Source: Meandrina meandrites
Lineage: Eukaryota; Cnidaria; Anthozoa; Scleractinia; Meandrinidae
Length of the DNA stretch: 64,000 nucleotides
Direction: 5' to 3'
Assembly (NCBI GenBank): GCA_963693305.1
Contig: OY855903.1
Coordinates: 27,275,455 to 27,339,454 of the forward strand
Numbering within the stretch: the first letter of the stretch is position 1; the number at the start of each line of letters is the position of its first letter. The notes under the pieces are model-generated. The model was not told the origin of the DNA. It ran no database searches and was given only the letters and a program-made list of their open reading frames with translations. The position numbers and the translations under genes are program-made. Below are positions 8,547 to 15,959 of the stretch, one piece after another.

Positions 8547-9003
8547 CCCAAGAACCTATAAATGGAGGAGGGCGCATATATGGTGGAGGGTTGATGCGCA
8601 TTCCTGATCCTGTTGGAGGTTTTACCCGCATGCCTGCACCATTCGCCAGCTTGGGTTTATGTCTGATTTGTCTCTTGCTCATGTCTATGTCCATGCCCGT
8701 TTTGTTTTTGATAGCGCGCTCTATTTCTTTGATCTGTCTGTGGGTCAAGGGCAAAGTGCCGCTACGCGCGCGCACATGTCTGATTTGTGTCTTGCTCATG
8801 TCTATGTCCACGCCCGTTTTGTTTTTGATAGCGCGCTCTATTTTTTTGATCTGCCTGGCGGTCAAGTGCAAAGTGTCGCTGCCGCCGGTTATAGCCTCGT
8901 TTTTAAATCTGAGCGTAACAGCTTCTCCTCGCCCAAAGGCCCGCGCGAGGCTTACCTTCTGCCCGTCTGAAAGTGAAATCTTGTGCGGATAGTAAGTCGT
9001 CAT
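8518..9003 (-). CDS. Repeat-containing basic protein, 161 aa (putative core/DNA-binding)
   Basis: Built from related ~40-residue units: a divergent first copy (KISLSDGQKVSLARAFGRGE) and two near-identical copies containing RQIK(K/E)IERAIKNKTG(V/M)DIDMS followed by QIRH. The two good copies correspond to a 117-bp tandem duplication in DNA (8661-8777 and 8778-8894). The tail is proline-rich (PPTGSGMRINPPPYMRPPP). Similar short 'L-(T/S)-x-x-Q-(I/L)' repeat proteins occur in virophages and Polintons, where the role is unsettled; DNA binding in the virion is my guess from the basic helices. The last 29 bp overlap the protease frame, the protease being read in the +1 (or -2) frame relative to this gene. 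Start ATG at 9003 follows an AATATAAGAG box. Confidence 0.8.
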   Translation of the reverse strand: MTTYYPHKISLSDGQKVSLARAFGRGEAVTLRFKNEAITGGSDTLHLTARQIKKIERAIKNKTGVDIDMSKTQIRHVRARSGTLPLTHRQIKEIERAIKNKTGMDIDMSKRQIRHKPKLANGAGMRVKPPTGSGMRINPPPYMRPPPFIGSWGDQKKARLR

Positions 9004-9033
9004 CTCTTATATTTCATACAAAAATTAATTTCA

Positions 9034-10299
9034 CTATACCATCACCAGCTCATTACCCACCTGCTTGAGAACAAATTCGGACTCGTACAAAATTCCTGCA
9101 TAAATGGTGTAGTCATGCGTGTTGGCCGCCTCGTTGAGCCTGTAGTGGAAAACCATCTGCTTCGGGTCGTTGGTCATGTTATCTTTGTTTTCACGTAAGT
9201 CGAAATAGAGTACTGGGTATAAATCCTTGAAGTTGTTGGGCTGAAGCTGAACACCGGTGTTGTAGTCGTTTTTGCGGTACCGGTAGTTCTTTAAGTCATT
9301 AAGAATGCGCAGTTTGAAGTTTTCGTCGTAGTCCAGCTCCGGATAGTACTGTGAAGAGCCGTACTGTAGCCGGCAGGTCGCTAGCTTGGCTGAATTGTCT
9401 CCGTCAATGTTAAAGGTGTCAAAGAAGTAGGGGTTTAGAGCCGCGGTGTCCTTTTTCCTTGACTGTTGAATGAAAATGAAAACATGTTTGGCATCCTTTA
9501 TACCAGGATTTATCTGCCACTGTCCGAAAGCGTCACGCCGGCTGCTGCTGGGTTGGATCATTTCATTAAGGTACGTCCATTTCTGAGGTTTCAAAAAGTT
9601 TTCGTTTGCGAGCTTCTGTCCTTCGCTGGTGAAACGCAGCATTGGAACCCACAGCTCGAAGTTTCTCACCACTATCCTGCGCCCGGTGCCATCGTTTTGC
9701 CAAATCAGCTCTGCATCCGATTGTAGCTCAATTTCGAACTCCATCTGCATTGGGGGGAGAAGTTTGTCACTCAGCTCTTCGAAGAATGAGTACCTGTTAA
9801 GCGGTATAAGGGTTTCAACCGTGCGGCCTCCGTGGGCAAGCAAGCCCCTTTCTCTGATTCCAAGGTTGGTGGCAGCGGCGGCTGTCACATTGCTATCCGT
9901 TGTATCCAAATACCAAAACTGATCTTTCGCTGCGCTCCTCGCAAAGTCATCAGAAAAATCCAACAAGTTCTTTATGAATATGAGCTTGTGAATGTTGTCT
10001 ACGTTGTAAATGTTTTTGCCCGATGATTTTACCACAAGTTTGTTTATCAGTGAAAATGAGCCGTTAATGGGCGCTGCCCGGACGTCTGCTGCAACTGCCG
10101 CGCCATCCGCGGTTACCTCGAAAGTGAAATCAGCCCGGAAGTAGGCGTTATACCAGTCAAACCAGTTGTCTCGGTCGGTGAGTGTGAATTTATAGTTTGT
10201 TTTTACCTGGTGCTGATCGTTTCCCGGGATAGTGATCGGTTTGTCTAACATGATACGAACATACTCTGTTTTTTCCAAATGCCTGTGGCTTCTGAACAT
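9034..10299 (-). CDS. MCP: Major capsid protein, double jelly-roll (hexon-like)
   Basis: 421 residues, within the normal Polinton range. The start MFRSHRHLEKTEYVRIMLDKP and the segments RDNWFDWYNAYF (about 63-74), RNFELWVPMLRF (about 212-223) and YYPELDYDENFKLRILNDLKNYRYRKNDY (about 322-350) are typical of Polinton and adintovirus major capsid proteins. The fold is the double jelly roll that trimerises into capsomers. A TATATAT box lies 10 bases before the ATG. The gene is intact and is followed 33 bp upstream by the basic core-like gene. Assignment is by recognised sequence pattern; the fold itself is known from the family, not seen here. Confidence 0.95.
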   Translation of the reverse strand: MFRSHRHLEKTEYVRIMLDKPITIPGNDQHQVKTNYKFTLTDRDNWFDWYNAYFRADFTFEVTADGAAVAADVRAAPINGSFSLINKLVVKSSGKNIYNVDNIHKLIFIKNLLDFSDDFARSAAKDQFWYLDTTDSNVTAAAATNLGIRERGLLAHGGRTVETLIPLNRYSFFEELSDKLLPPMQMEFEIELQSDAELIWQNDGTGRRIVVRNFELWVPMLRFTSEGQKLANENFLKPQKWTYLNEMIQPSSSRRDAFGQWQINPGIKDAKHVFIFIQQSRKKDTAALNPYFFDTFNIDGDNSAKLATCRLQYGSSQYYPELDYDENFKLRILNDLKNYRYRKNDYNTGVQLQPNNFKDLYPVLYFDLRENKDNMTNDPKQMVFHYRLNEAANTHDYTIYAGILYESEFVLKQVGNELVMV

Positions 10300-10308
10300 C
10301 TTGCGTCC

Positions 10309-10315
10309 TATATAT
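10309..10315 (-). promoter_or_regulatory. TATATAT box before major capsid gene
   Basis: Located 10 bases upstream of the ATG at 10299, in the 33-bp gap after the upstream gene. Confidence 0.55.
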
Positions 10316-10332
10316 CTTTTTAAAAAATTATT

Positions 10333-10851
10333 TTAATTTTCTGCTATCAATTGGTTTACTTTCATCCTTGCAGCCCGACCCGCGTTTAAAATCTGTTGCA
10401 ACTTTTTCCGTGAATCCCCGCTTAACTGAGTTGCTACCCCAGGGTTTAGCATCTTCTTCAGTTTTTGTTTCGACTCTGTACTAAGTTTCTGTTTACCCTT
10501 AGGTTTTACACTTGGAGTCTTTTTACCCTTTGGTTTTACACTTGGAGTCTTTTTACTCTTGGGTTTTACACTTGGAGTCTTTTTACCTTGGGGGCGTGGG
10601 GTATCCCCACTTCGCAAAACCGCTTGTATCTTGTCAGCCGCTTTTTCTTCTGCTTTTTCTGCGGCTTTTTTCAGCATTTGCTTCGAGGCTTTATTTACAG
10701 CCTTCTCCAACGTCTGACGGGTGACTTGCTTTTTGAACCGCTTTCCTATATTCATCAGGGTGTCTCTTACAACCCCCGTACCTTTGTGTCTGTATCTATA
10801 TGTTCCGTTTGGCGCGTCATAATATCTCGCCCACTCGCTCGGATGATTCAT
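10333..10851 (-). CDS. Lys-rich core-like protein with decapeptide repeats
   Basis: 172 residues and very basic. Residues 90-119 are three decapeptide copies of KKTPSVKPK-type sequence, encoded by three 30-bp DNA repeats (about 10496-10585). Residues 125-160 hold two copies of a K-x-L-x-x-x-L-N-x-G-x-A motif. Residues 40-75 are an Ala/Lys/Glu helix. The N-terminal NHPSEWARYYDAPNGTYRYR is compact and aromatic. Composition is like adenovirus VII/pX core proteins and eukaryotic linker-histone tails, so condensation of packaged DNA is the likely role; no homologue is recognised with certainty. Two dispersed palindromes (10422-10440 and 10591-10610) fall in its linkers. Confidence 0.8.
   Translation of the reverse strand: MNHPSEWARYYDAPNGTYRYRHKGTGVVRDTLMNIGKRFKKQVTRQTLEKAVNKASKQMLKKAAEKAEEKAADKIQAVLRSGDTPRPQGKKTPSVKPKSKKTPSVKPKGKKTPSVKPKGKQKLSTESKQKLKKMLNPGVATQLSGDSRKKLQQILNAGRAARMKVNQLIAEN
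10422..10440. repeat. Dispersed palindrome TTAACTGAGTTGCTACCCC (copy 3)
   Basis: Shares AACTGAGTTGCTACCCC exactly with the copy at 5836-5852, although the two genes are unrelated and lie on opposite strands. Confidence 0.7.
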
Positions 10852-10861
10852 TATTATACTT

Positions 10862-10915
10862 ATGTGTAAATTATTTTCAATGATGAGCTATGTGTAAATT
10901 ATTTTCAGATGAGCT
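10862..10915. repeat. Tandem duplication at gene border
   Basis: ATGTGTAAATTATTTTCA is present twice (10862-10879 and about 10890-10907), each followed by GATGAGCT. The copies span the 53-bp gap before the core-like gene and the last codons of the penton gene. Confidence 0.6.
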
Positions 10916-11690
10916 TAGGTGTTTCTTCTTCAATGATGATATTTAAAGCCACGTCTTGGTCATTCAAATCTATAATGTTGTTGCGCCCGTCCGTGATTTT
11001 GATATTTATCGCATTGATTCTATTTTTGTTCACCGGGTGCCACAGGAGGCGGCGGGGTTCTTTTGAAAAGGGGTAGCTGACGGAGAGTTCAGCGGTTGAA
11101 AAAGAGAACATAACGTCGCCCCCGATGTTGTCCACAGCCCTTGTAATGAGGTCACAATGGACGTAGATCCAGTCGACGCCTCTTGTTATATTTGGTACGC
11201 GGTCGCTCCTATTGTTCGCTTCGTCTATTGTTTTCTTGTCAAAACCCAGCAACGCAGCAAATTCACCTCCACTTAGATCAAGCTCGTAGCCGTTCTGCAA
11301 CAGAATGACCGCCCGATACGTTGTGGTGTGAAAATACAGCTGGAAAATAAACTTGGATTTTTCATCCTTGGGATCCACTCTTCCGATTAGTGCCTGAATG
11401 GTGGTGTTGAGACCGTCGTAATCATACATTCCATCCGGAATTGTCACGGTTTTCCAGTTCTCTGTTTTTTTCCGCCATTTGAATTCGTTGTTGTTGTACC
11501 GTTTCGCGATGTTGTACCACGAATATGTCATAGATACCAGCTCATTTAACGCCGCCTTGTATGATTTGGAAGGTTCTAAAGCAATTGGTGGGTCAAACTT
11601 AATTGTGAAGTCATGTGACTTGCTGTTGGCGTTGTTTTGTTTGGCCAGCTGCGAGTCGAGCAACAGGTTGAAATGAAAATGGGTCGACAT
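10905..11690 (-). CDS. mCP: Minor capsid protein, penton-like single jelly roll
   Basis: 261 residues. N-terminal THFHFNLLLDSQ and DFTIKFDPPIAL, the central LDLSGGEFAALLGF (about 138-151), and the C-terminal INIKITDGRNNIIDLND with VALNIIIEEE are characteristic of Polinton minor capsid (penton) proteins. These form pentameric vertices. The gene is intact. Its TATATA box (11697-11702) lies six bases before the ATG, and a second copy of the box plus ATG lies 38 bases further up. The stop is 53 bp from the next gene start. Confidence 0.93.
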   Translation of the reverse strand: MSTHFHFNLLLDSQLAKQNNANSKSHDFTIKFDPPIALEPSKSYKAALNELVSMTYSWYNIAKRYNNNEFKWRKKTENWKTVTIPDGMYDYDGLNTTIQALIGRVDPKDEKSKFIFQLYFHTTTYRAVILLQNGYELDLSGGEFAALLGFDKKTIDEANNRSDRVPNITRGVDWIYVHCDLITRAVDNIGGDVMFSFSTAELSVSYPFSKEPRRLLWHPVNKNRINAINIKITDGRNNIIDLNDQDVALNIIIEEETPKLI

Positions 11691-11696
11691 GTTGCT

Positions 11697-11702
11697 TATA
11701 TA
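11697..11702 (-). promoter_or_regulatory. TATATA box before minor capsid gene
   Basis: Six bases before the ATG at 11690. Duplicated with its ATG context at 11727-11742. Confidence 0.55.
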
Positions 11703-11705
11703 TTA

Positions 11706-11729
11706 TCACTCAAATTTATGTGTTGTCAT
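11706..11729 (-). CDS. Seven-codon open frame between two promoter copies
   Basis: An ATG at 11729 sits in the same TATATAAGCAAC context as the minor capsid start and opens a seven-codon frame ending in TGA at 11706. The upstream TATATAA (11736-11742) overlaps the stop codon of the preceding gene. It is probably a by-product of a promoter duplication, but it could act as a short upstream frame. Confidence 0.35.
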   Translation of the reverse strand: MTTHKFE

Positions 11730-11734
11730 GTTGC

Positions 11735-12640
11735 TTATATAATTGTGCCCAAAATTTTGTGGGCTTCTTTTTGTGTTATTTCCTTTAGCTTTACCAGCAA
11801 CCCTAACATCTGCTGGACCTGTTTTTTCAGCTTCAGTGAAGTGTTGCCCGCCTGTATAGACGCCAGGCTTAAGTGTAGCCTTTCAACCAAAGCGTTTGGA
11901 TCAACACTTCCGCTTCCTTCCATTTCCTTTTCTCTTTCGGGTTCCTGTTCCCAGTCGGGTTCATCATCCTGGGTGTGGGGTAACCTTACTGAAGGTTGTT
12001 TATTCCCTTTTCTCCTGTCAAGAATTTCATCTCTTGCCTTTTTTATGTCTGCCAATGTGTAGCCGCGGAATTTTGATTTTGGGCTTTTTACAACATAGTC
12101 AGGATTGTCTTTATTTTTTGTTAACATGCTGCTCAGTGTCTGCAGGTCAACCGACTCTGATCCCTTGATACCCGGTTCTTGTGGTGGCCCCCATTTACTC
12201 GGTTTTTCCTCTGGGCTTGCCCCACTTTCTTCCATTAATTCCATTTCTTCCTCTTCAGCTAAAGGTGGTAACGGTGTTGATGTAGGAGATGGTGGTGGTG
12301 TTGATGTTGGTGTTGGTGTTGGTGATGGTGTTGGTGTTGGTGTTGGTGTTGGTAGTGGTGTTTCCGCATCCGGGTTAAAATCTCCGTCGAAGGGGTTATT
12401 TAAATCAAACTCCTCCATACCATAGTCTGGAACCTCTTCTTTTGGCTCAGCAGCTGAGTTGCTATCCCCTACTTGGAGTTTGTCAAGCCGCGATGTAATA
12501 GGTTTGAACAAATCCTCACCTGATAGCTGACCAAACTCTTTATTGATTTTGTTATTTTTTATTGCCGCGAGAATGCTGTCGTTCTGCTGCTCAACTTCAG
12601 CCTTTTCATCGACAAGTTTTCGCCACTTCTTCATGGACAT
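11735..12640 (-). CDS. Acidic, Pro/Thr-rich virion-protein candidate, 301 aa
   Basis: The start at 12640 (MSMKKWRKL) is chosen because TATATATAA lies directly upstream; a longer frame to 12682 would run through that box and the start of the divergent ATPase gene. Residues 1-60 look coiled-coil. Residues 94-125 are a TP/SP tract encoded by a GGTGTT-type microsatellite. Residues 128-145 are glutamate-rich, and 180-245 charged. MEGS-G at 240-244 fits the second adenain consensus (M/I/L)-x-G-x-G, which would release a helical 58-residue C-terminus. I recognise no homologue. Position between penton and ATPase and the possible cleavage site suggest a packaged structural or scaffold protein. Confidence 0.75.
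   Translation of the reverse strand: MSMKKWRKLVDEKAEVEQQNDSILAAIKNNKINKEFGQLSGEDLFKPITSRLDKLQVGDSNSAAEPKEEVPDYGMEEFDLNNPFDGDFNPDAETPLPTPTPTPTPSPTPTPTSTPPPSPTSTPLPPLAEEEEMELMEESGASPEEKPSKWGPPQEPGIKGSESVDLQTLSSMLTKNKDNPDYVVKSPKSKFRGYTLADIKKARDEILDRRKGNKQPSVRLPHTQDDEPDWEQEPEREKEMEGSGSVDPNALVERLHLSLASIQAGNTSLKLKKQVQQMLGLLVKLKEITQKEAHKILGTII
12449..12469. repeat. Dispersed palindrome AGCAGCTGAGTTGCTATCCCC (copy 4)
   Basis: One base differs in the left arm from the copies at 5255 and 5833. In this gene and in the integrase it is read as a DSNS(V/A)A peptide, although the proteins are unrelated. Confidence 0.65.
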
Positions 12641-12650
12641 ATTTTTGCCG

Positions 12651-12659
12651 TATATATAA
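12651..12659. promoter_or_regulatory. Bidirectional TATATATAA box
   Basis: The only AT box in the 28-bp gap between divergent starts at 12640 (-) and 12669 (+). It is about 10 bases from each ATG and self-complementary, so one box could serve both genes. Confidence 0.55.
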
Positions 12660-12668
12660 CAGAAAAAA

Positions 12669-13301
12669 ATGAAAATTCCCAATTACGACCCCAGTTTGAC
12701 TACAAAAAGTAATTACAAACAAGGCCACCCTTCTATGCCAGCAGATACCTTTCGGATGCTTATTTGCGGGCCAAGCAACTCTGGTAAGACAAATATTCTC
12801 ATGCATATGCTTTACAGGCTGTTGGTCTACGACAAAATTTACCTTTGCGCTAAGAACCTGCATCAGGACAAGTACCAATATTTGATTGATGATTTCGACA
12901 CAAGAGTCAATCCTGTGGCTGGCTATAATGTTATTGAAGCCGCCAACGATGTTATTCCTTTGGAAACGCTGTCCACTGACAATCAAAAGATTGTAATTTT
13001 CGATGACATGGTTTGTGAAAGCAACCAAAACGACATTATCGATTATTTTATCAACGGTCGCCACCGCAATTGCAGCGTCATTTATCTTTCTCAAAGCTAT
13101 TTTAAGGTCCCCAAAAACATCCGAGATAATTGTAGCCACTTTTGCATTTTCGACTTTCTTCCTAGAGAGAATAACCGTATTGCTGATGAATTGGGAATTG
13201 ACAGAGAGCTGCTTGAAAGGGCTACCGACGCTAAATATTCTTTTTTATACCACGACAAACCAAAAAAAACCACACTCAAAAATTTTGACGAAAATATATA
13301 G
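12669..13301 (+). CDS. ATP: FtsK/HerA-type genome-packaging ATPase
   Basis: 210 residues. Walker A is GPSNSGKT at 34-41, Walker B is KIVIFDD at 107-113, and a sensor-like IYLSQSYF segment lies at 138-145, the arrangement of Polinton, virophage and NCLDV packaging ATPases. It pumps the genome into preformed capsids. The length is normal for Polintons. The stop TAG overlaps the TATATA box of the fibre gene, whose ATG is only two bases further on. Complete and apparently functional. Confidence 0.95.
   Translation: MKIPNYDPSLTTKSNYKQGHPSMPADTFRMLICGPSNSGKTNILMHMLYRLLVYDKIYLCAKNLHQDKYQYLIDDFDTRVNPVAGYNVIEAANDVIPLETLSTDNQKIVIFDDMVCESNQNDIIDYFINGRHRNCSVIYLSQSYFKVPKNIRDNCSHFCIFDFLPRENNRIADELGIDRELLERATDAKYSFLYHDKPKKTTLKNFDENI
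13295..13300 (+). promoter_or_regulatory. TATATA box overlapping ATPase stop
   Basis: TATATAG contains the ATPase stop codon and lies three bases before the fibre ATG at 13304, showing how tightly the element is packed. Confidence 0.5.
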
Positions 13302-13303
13302 AG

Positions 13304-14932
13304 ATGGGGTTTCTTAACGGCGCGACGGGTGCAACTCAAACACATGAAGAGTCTACTTCAATCCGAGGGCGAGCTGGCCCTGCTGGCCCTGCTGGTCCGA
13401 CTGGCGCAACTGGAACGCATGGCCCTAAAGGTGAAAAAGGTGATAAGGGCAATACTGGCCCACAAGGTCCTAAAGGAGATAAAGGTGATGCTGGAGAAAA
13501 AGGAATAAAAGGTGAAAGAGGTCCACAAGGGCGAACCGGACCTACCGGACCAACTGGAGCTACTGGGCCAACCGGACCAACCGGAGCTACAGGACCCGCG
13601 GGACCCGCTGGAGCAACTGGACCTGCGGGTTCGAGAGGCGCTATTGGACCAAAAGGTGCAAAAGGTGATAAGGGTGATAGTGGGGATGTATCAACCGTTA
13701 ATATTACTGGTGACATTGTCATGAACGACCATGCAATCAAACAGCTCGCAAATCCTGTCGGTGATCAAGATGCTGTCAATCTCACTTCAATGAAAAAATA
13801 TGTGGGCTCCTCCGCAATTACAACTGGGCACGCCCATAAAAAGAATGACTTAGGTTTTTTAACCCAAAGGGTTGGTGTTTCAGCTGTAAACAATATTTCT
13901 TCTGTTACCGTTGAAGACTTTACATCCAACCTTCACAGTGTCAATAAAAAGGCTTACACTTTTAACATTATAAAAACAAGTAACAATTCTTTCAACTCGC
14001 GTTTGGCGTTGAATAAAACACCTCTAAAAGAAGGAGAGTACACTATATGTGTTGAGTTCTTTTACCCTAAAAACAAAAACGACCAAAACTGGTTTCTTAA
14101 CCCTTTAAACAAGTTGGCCTCCAGTACTATTACCTACCACACCAAACGCTTTGCCACCCATGACCCTCCATATATAAGGATCATTTTTAATACTTACAAA
14201 TTAAAAAATAAGAATGACGACACTATCTATTTTGACATTTTAAATCCGGGTTATGATGGTTCAGCACCTAGTGAAAAGGCCGCTTTAATCATTTACGGTG
14301 TTAAGGGGTATCAATCAGATATAGACGGAATTATTTACGATGATGTTTTCTTTCTCGCTTCCGACGGCGATTTTACTCTACAAACAAATTTAGATATGAA
14401 CTTTTTTCAAATAAAAAATTATGATCCAGGCTTCGTAACAGACAACGATACAATCAAGTTAGATAAAAATTTAGATCTTAACGGTAATGCGTTAAAGAAT
14501 TTCCAACCTAGAATAGTAATAACTGGCGAATGGAACTCGGATGAAAATGTTACTGGTAATAGAACTTTTGTTAAATTCGGTAATGACATTCGTGTAATGG
14601 CGCCATTTCCTTGCTTACTCGATGGTGTCTCAACTTTAATTATAGAACAAAAGGGTGCCTCTAGAACTTTTGAAAGAATAGGTTTTAATTTTACTTTACC
14701 TTATGGTTTCAGACATAACTACCCATTTACAAGCATACGTAATGCTAGTGGTTTAAAATACCAATATGCAGAGCCCCGTTGGGGGAGCAGCGGTGAAAGA
14801 AAAAAAATAGACCCGGGAGACTATTTTGCGGTTTATTTATCTCAACACGACCACGCAGATAGAGGTCTATCTAATACAAAACGTGTATTAGTAAGTTTAA
14901 TTTTAATAGACGATTTTTCTTTTAAGAAGTAA
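13304..14932 (+). CDS. Collagen-like fibre protein, 542 aa
   Basis: Residues about 22-127 are some 35 uninterrupted Gly-x-y triplets ([10 protein letters not shown], [14 protein letters not shown]), expected to form a trimeric collagen rod. After it come repeats of a phage-tail-fibre-like motif: [16 protein letters not shown] (about 135-150), [11 protein letters not shown] and [11 protein letters not shown]. These frame a roughly 200-residue beta-rich domain, and a C-terminal domain of about 150 residues ends in [15 protein letters not shown]. This organisation (collagen shaft, trimerising motifs, terminal head) suits a receptor-binding fibre. Family known: collagen-like fibres occur in adintoviruses and giant viruses. 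The gene is transcribed with the ATPase. Fibre function is inferred from architecture. Confidence 0.88.
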   Translation: MGFLNGATGATQTHEESTSIRGRAGPAGPAGPTGATGTHGPKGEKGDKGNTGPQGPKGDKGDAGEKGIKGERGPQGRTGPTGPTGATGPTGPTGATGPAGPAGATGPAGSRGAIGPKGAKGDKGDSGDVSTVNITGDIVMNDHAIKQLANPVGDQDAVNLTSMKKYVGSSAITTGHAHKKNDLGFLTQRVGVSAVNNISSVTVEDFTSNLHSVNKKAYTFNIIKTSNNSFNSRLALNKTPLKEGEYTICVEFFYPKNKNDQNWFLNPLNKLASSTITYHTKRFATHDPPYIRIIFNTYKLKNKNDDTIYFDILNPGYDGSAPSEKAALIIYGVKGYQSDIDGIIYDDVFFLASDGDFTLQTNLDMNFFQIKNYDPGFVTDNDTIKLDKNLDLNGNALKNFQPRIVITGEWNSDENVTGNRTFVKFGNDIRVMAPFPCLLDGVSTLIIEQKGASRTFERIGFNFTLPYGFRHNYPFTSIRNASGLKYQYAEPRWGSSGERKKIDPGDYFAVYLSQHDHADRGLSNTKRVLVSLILIDDFSFKK

Positions 14933-15001
14933 GTTTGCCGACGTGTAACCATGCATGTAGTTTCCTGTCTCGTGTTATTGGCACGTGTACAGAACGTAGC
15001 G

Positions 15002-15349
15002 CTAATGCCTGTAGCTCCACACTTTGCTGTTGATTGTTATCTCCTTTTCGAAGCATGGGTCATACGCTGCTGGATCGAATATGTCCGGTCCTAGATACTC
15101 TCTCTGCCTTTTTCTTGTGTAACAGAGGCTGCAGAGGTATTTCCGCCCGCATTCTAGGTTGCATTTGTAACAGTGCAGAATCCACGTGATCTGCTCGTTT
15201 TTCAAACAGTAGGGGGCCTCCAAAATCGCTTCATTCACTTCATCCCAGCCCTGCATTTTACGTTGCCAGAGTTTTATTTTTACATACTCCTTGCGGATTT
15301 GTTCTCGAAGTTCTGCCGGAAGTGCTTGTAACAGTTCCAATGTGTCCAT
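15002..15349 (-). CDS. Cys-cluster protein of unknown function, 115 aa
   Basis: The first 45 residues are helical (LELLQALPAELREQIRKEY). A cysteine cluster follows: Cys48, Cys60, Cys63, Cys67, Cys73 and Cys76 (CYKCNLECGRKYLCSLCY), spacing C-x2-C-x3-C-x5-C-x2-C, then a basic TRKRQR. This suggests a zinc-binding, nucleic-acid-associated small protein. No TATATA box is next to the ATG, unlike in the left and central genes, so this right-hand cluster may be controlled differently. No family is recognised. Confidence 0.7.
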   Translation of the reverse strand: MDTLELLQALPAELREQIRKEYVKIKLWQRKMQGWDEVNEAILEAPYCLKNEQITWILHCYKCNLECGRKYLCSLCYTRKRQREYLGPDIFDPAAYDPCFEKEITINSKVWSYRH

Positions 15350-15371
15350 AACGTTTAAATGTTGTTAATTA

Positions 15372-15689
15372 TTAATTGTTGTTAACCTGTTTATTTACAT
15401 TTGTTTGCGTTTCTTTAAATTGCAGCCCGCCGTCTTCGAAAAAAACTTTATCTATGAAGTTTATTAGCTGTTTATTGTCTCTGTCCGCTTTGTCCCGCAG
15501 GTATTCTGTCCATGCTTCATCCGTGTATGGGATGCATTGGTTTAGGGTCTTCTTGATTTTCATTCCATCGATATACACATAGGGGTCTTCTTGATATTTT
15601 TTTATTTCTTCTTCGAACTTTTTCGCTGCTTCCGCCATTATCTCAGCCAGTTTTTTATTTAAAAGCTTTTGCATGTGTGAGAGTGACAT
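15372..15689 (-). CDS. Hypothetical coiled-coil protein, 105 aa
   Basis: Residues 1-35 are Lys/Glu/Ala-rich and coiled-coil-like (AEIMAEAAKKFEEEIKKYQ); the rest is charged and ends in a QVNNN tail. It starts 22 bp beyond the start of the 115-residue gene and is read in the same direction. No motif is recognised, and no promoter box is seen next to the ATG. Likely an early or regulatory gene by position only. Confidence 0.62.
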   Translation of the reverse strand: MSLSHMQKLLNKKLAEIMAEAAKKFEEEIKKYQEDPYVYIDGMKIKKTLNQCIPYTDEAWTEYLRDKADRDNKQLINFIDKVFFEDGGLQFKETQTNVNKQVNNN

Positions 15690-15713
15690 TTACAACCCGC
15701 TGCTTTTGTCCAA

Positions 15714-15959
15714 ATGGTGGCAAAAAAAAATACACAGCATAAATATACCTGCGCAAAATGCTTGTGTTGGTCCACATGCTCGTGTGCGCTTTCAAAGACC
15801 TTTCTTCCCCCTCTTGGGTGAATGATGTCAAACTTATTACGGCTCAAGCTGTGGAAGCTATTCTTGATGCTTCTGAATATCTTGATAGTAATCATCATCC
15901 TGAATTTGCCCCCTAATTCTTCAGAGCTTTCTTTATTATGTACTCCACCTGGTCCTGGC
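15714..15959 (+). other. Overlapping short plus-strand frames
   Basis: Three small open frames overlap here. One (15714-15821, 35 codons) has a Cys-rich CAKCLCWSTCSC core. The second (15758-15916, 52 codons) encodes LITAQAVEAILDASEYLDS and ends in a CTAA overlap with the convergent minus-strand gene. The third (15822-15959, 45 codons) encodes a hydrophobic LWKLFLMLLNILIVIIIL segment. An A9 run (about 15721-15729) precedes them. The 52-codon frame is the most protein-like and is preceded by AAATATACC. Which is real cannot be decided here. Confidence 0.4.

Noticed and set aside
12641..12682. N-terminal extension of the Pro/Thr-rich protein to 12682
   Set aside because: It would read through the TATATATAA box and the start of the divergent ATPase gene.
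12606..13139. 177-codon minus frame opposite the ATPase
   Set aside because: Shadow of a gene with clear Walker motifs on the plus strand.
13336..13740. Proline-rich minus frame
   Set aside because: Complement of the Gly-x-y collagen codons of the fibre gene.
15659..15898. 79-codon minus frame
   Set aside because: Composition is not protein-like, and the opposite strand holds better small frames.
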